Of a stretch of 8,191 nucleotides of DNA, positions 6,917 through 8,191 are shown one piece after another. The position numbers and the translations under genes were made by a program. Every line of letters starts with the position of its first letter. Within the stretch, counting starts at the first letter, position 1. This stretch comes from Flavisolibacter sp. (GTDB lineage Bacteria > Bacteroidota > Bacteroidia > Chitinophagales > Chitinophagaceae). The notes below the pieces were generated by a model. The model ran no database searches. It was not told where the DNA came from and saw only the letters and a program-made list of their open reading frames with translations. Location: the NCBI GenBank assembly GCA_025936195.1, contig JAICTW010000082.1:1-8191 (forward strand), read 5' to 3'.

Positions 6917-6996
6917 AATTCGCCTTTTTAGGCGATAATTATAAAAATTCGCCTTTTTAGGCGATAATTTCAAAAATTCGCCTTTTTAGGCTAATT
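6917..6996. repeat. Three tandem palindromes, 29-bp period, in the divergent intergenic region
   Basis: Copies start at 6917, 6946 and 6975. Each opens AATTCGCCTTTTTAGGC and closes TAATT. In copies 1 and 2 the core TCGCCTTTTTAGGCGA (6920-6935, 6949-6964) is a perfect 6-bp inverted repeat around TTTT. Copy 3 lacks the GA, leaving GCCTTTTTAGGC (6980-6991). Five-base linkers (ATAAA, TCAAA) separate the copies. A palindrome repeated at nearly three helical turns, ending 17 bp before the satD-like ATG, is the layout of a multi-site operator. The binding protein is unknown; the helix-turn-helix protein encoded next door is the obvious candidate. Confidence 0.75.
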
Positions 6997-6999
6997 TCG
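6968..6999 (+). promoter_or_regulatory. Candidate promoter of the satD-like/DUF3307 operon
   Basis: TAATTTCG at 6992-6999 matches seven of eight positions of the Bacteroidota -7 box TAnnTTTG. TTTC at 6968-6971 could serve as the -33 box with a 20-base spacer. The start site would be near 7006, giving a very short leader before ATG 7014. The shortened third palindrome (6980-6991) lies entirely within the spacer, where a bound protein would block RNA polymerase. Both boxes are imperfect. Confidence 0.4.
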
Positions 7000-7013
7000 C
7001 AGAAACCATTTAA

Positions 7014-7634
7014 ATGGCCGGAGCCGTTATCACCGCTGATATTGTCAATTCAACAAAGCTCTCCAAAGCGGAATATAAAAAATTAATGAAACTCTTTACG
7101 CCGGTATTGGAACAATACCAGTATGAATTTTTTCGCGGCGACAGTTTCCAGGTAGTTTTTAAATCGGCTGAAGATGCCCTTCGCATCCTCCTTAAGTTAC
7201 GAACAATTGCCATCAAATTATCTTCAGAGGAAACACCGGCCGATGTCCGCGCCAGCATAGGAATCGGCAATGTAAAGCTTCCTATAAAATCTTTGAAAAC
7301 CACCACAGCCGAAGTTTTTGTCTTATCGGGAAGGGCGTTTGACAAACTTCCTAAAGACGAACGCCTCATTATTGTTTGCAACGAAAAAAATAAAGCTGTT
7401 AATTTAGGTTTGAAAGTTGTTTCGCAGTTTGTTGATTATCTTTTCCGGCGATTAACGGTAAAGCAGGCAGCCGTTGTTTATGAATTGCTGCTGCAGCAAA
7501 CGCAAATAGAAACAGCTAAGCGATTACGAAAAACACAGAGCACTGTGCATAAGCATACGCAATCGGCAGGCTGGCTTGAAATAGAAAAACTGCTGGCCGA
7601 TTTTCAAAACCTTGTACAATTAATTGAGTCCTGA
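7014..7634 (+). CDS. SatD family protein: cyclase-like N-terminal domain plus C-terminal helix-turn-helix
   Basis: The 206-residue protein begins AVITADIVNSTKLS, the opening of SatD-family proteins (named for the sat operon of Streptococcus mutans). The first 125 residues follow the class III nucleotide cyclase pattern: a first Asp in ITADIVNST (Asp9), a second in FFRGDSFQVVF (Asp43), the strand VRASIGIG (78-85), and LSGRAFDKLPKDERLIIV (104-121) where cyclases have G-x-A-V-N-x-A-A-R-L. The catalytic Asn/Arg of that last motif is missing, so a nucleotide-binding or sensing role is more likely than synthesis. Residues 147-187 (LTVKQAAVVYELL, TQIETAKRLRKTQSTVHKH) form a helix-turn-helix like those of sigma region 4 or LuxR proteins. 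It has no signal peptide or membrane segments. The DUF3307 gene follows after 2 bp. Cyclase homology and DNA binding are inferences from motif reading. Confidence 0.85.
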   Translation: MAGAVITADIVNSTKLSKAEYKKLMKLFTPVLEQYQYEFFRGDSFQVVFKSAEDALRILLKLRTIAIKLSSEETPADVRASIGIGNVKLPIKSLKTTTAEVFVLSGRAFDKLPKDERLIIVCNEKNKAVNLGLKVVSQFVDYLFRRLTVKQAAVVYELLLQQTQIETAKRLRKTQSTVHKHTQSAGWLEIEKLLADFQNLVQLIES

Positions 7635-7636
7635 TC

Positions 7637-8191
7637 ATGTATATACTTTGGTTAGTTAAGCTGATACTGGCGCATTTGCTTACTGATTTTGTATTGCAAC
7701 CAACCGCCTGGGTGGAAAGCAGGAAGAAAAAACATTTCCGTTCAGTGCATTTATATCTGCACGGCCTGATAACGGCTTTGGTTGCTTTATTGCTGATAGG
7801 ATTGCATTATTGGTTGATAGCACTCATTGTTTTGATAACACATGTTCTTATTGACGGATGGAAATCATACCAGCCTAATGAAGCGGCCTATTTTTTAATT
7901 GATCAATGCCTGCACTTATTTGTCATTTTTGTTTGCTGGTATTTTGTTTTTCTGAATGTTGATGATCTTGTTGCAGCATGGGGCATAGTCAACACCAAAC
8001 GTATTTTGACGATCATCACTGCTTATGTATTTGTTTCGTTTCCTGCCGGAATTTTGATTGGACAGTTAACTAAAAAATGGAGAGAGCAAATTGCAGATGC
8101 ACCCGCTTTGGGAAATGCCGGCAAATGGATCGGCATTATTGAACGCATCGTTATTCTTACGCTTGTTTTTACGCATCAATACGAAGCTATA
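7637..8191 (+). CDS. DUF3307 domain-containing membrane protein (partial, C-terminus beyond window)
   Basis: The frame is open from ATG 7637 to the window edge (185 codons). The opening LVKLILAHLLTDFVLQP has the family motif AHLLxDFxxQ. It is followed by a basic stretch (ESRKKKHFRS), LHGLITALVALLLIGLHYW, THVLIDGWKSY and FLIDQCLHLFVIFVCWYFVF: hydrophobic segments with conserved His and Asp residues in AH, HGL, HVLID and DQxLH. After about residue 120 a second membrane region (ILTIITAYVFVSFPAGILIG) and GKWIGIIERIVILTLVF follow. Four to six membrane helices are likely. The function of DUF3307 is unknown; the His/Asp pattern recalls membrane metal-dependent enzymes but that is speculation. The 2-bp gap to the satD-like gene means they share a transcript, and from memory this pairing recurs in other bacteria. 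Confidence 0.85.
   Translation, partial: MYILWLVKLILAHLLTDFVLQPTAWVESRKKKHFRSVHLYLHGLITALVALLLIGLHYWLIALIVLITHVLIDGWKSYQPNEAAYFLIDQCLHLFVIFVCWYFVFLNVDDLVAAWGIVNTKRILTIITAYVFVSFPAGILIGQLTKKWREQIADAPALGNAGKWIGIIERIVILTLVFTHQYEAI

Noticed and set aside
6917..6996. Possible CRISPR array (regular 29-bp period)
   Set aside because: The units abut with only 5-base AT linkers; there are no unique spacers of 25-40 bases and no cas genes. It reads as a tandem palindromic operator.
7010..7381. Leftward open frame of 123 codons opposite the satD-like gene
   Set aside because: It is a shadow of the rightward gene: no family motifs, and the opposing frame has clear SatD motifs and operon context.

Overview
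The window looks like a chromosomal segment of a Bacteroidota bacterium, most likely a member of the Chitinophagales. The reasons are low-to-middling GC, signal peptides ending in FAQ or GAQ, start codons without Shine-Dalgarno sequences, promoter-like TAnnTTTG boxes, and protein families typical of that phylum. The taxonomic call is inferred from these traits and not from a search.

Layout: the first 80 bases hold the probable tail of a rightward gene. It ends at a bidirectional hairpin terminator that also closes a long leftward block. Read in transcription order (right to left), that block is: a secreted M28B zinc peptidase of the glutamate carboxypeptidase II type (6858-4621); its intrinsic terminator; an RsmF-type rRNA cytosine-5 methyltransferase (4563-3100); a secreted double-LysM protein with an RlpA-like C-terminal barrel (3035-2085); an FkbM-family methyltransferase joined to it by a TGATG overlap (2085-1372); and a secreted bleomycin-hydrolase-like C1 cysteine peptidase (1302-163). 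To the right of a 155-bp divergent intergenic region, a rightward pair encodes a SatD-family protein (cyclase-like N-terminal half plus C-terminal helix-turn-helix) and a DUF3307 membrane protein that runs off the window.

How the genes relate: the leftward genes are mostly envelope and housekeeping functions (two exported peptidases, a peptidoglycan-binding protein, an rRNA modification enzyme), not one pathway. Only the LysM/FkbM pair is tightly coupled. The SatD/DUF3307 pair is separated by 2 bp and is surely one operon.

Three places deserve attention. First, the divergent region carries a 29-bp-period tandem array of palindromes (core TCGCCTTTTTAGGCGA). Its last, shortened copy sits in the spacer of a plausible promoter for the SatD/DUF3307 operon, which suggests a self-regulated sensor/membrane module. 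Second, the rsmF reading frame contains an in-frame element of about 114 bp made of two inverted arrays of heptamers (CGTCAAT-like). This looks like a small repeat element domesticated inside a coding sequence. Third, the M28 terminator hairpin overlaps an exact TAnnTTTG box and lies directly before the likely GTG start of rsmF. No RNA genes, CRISPR arrays, transposases or phage genes were seen.
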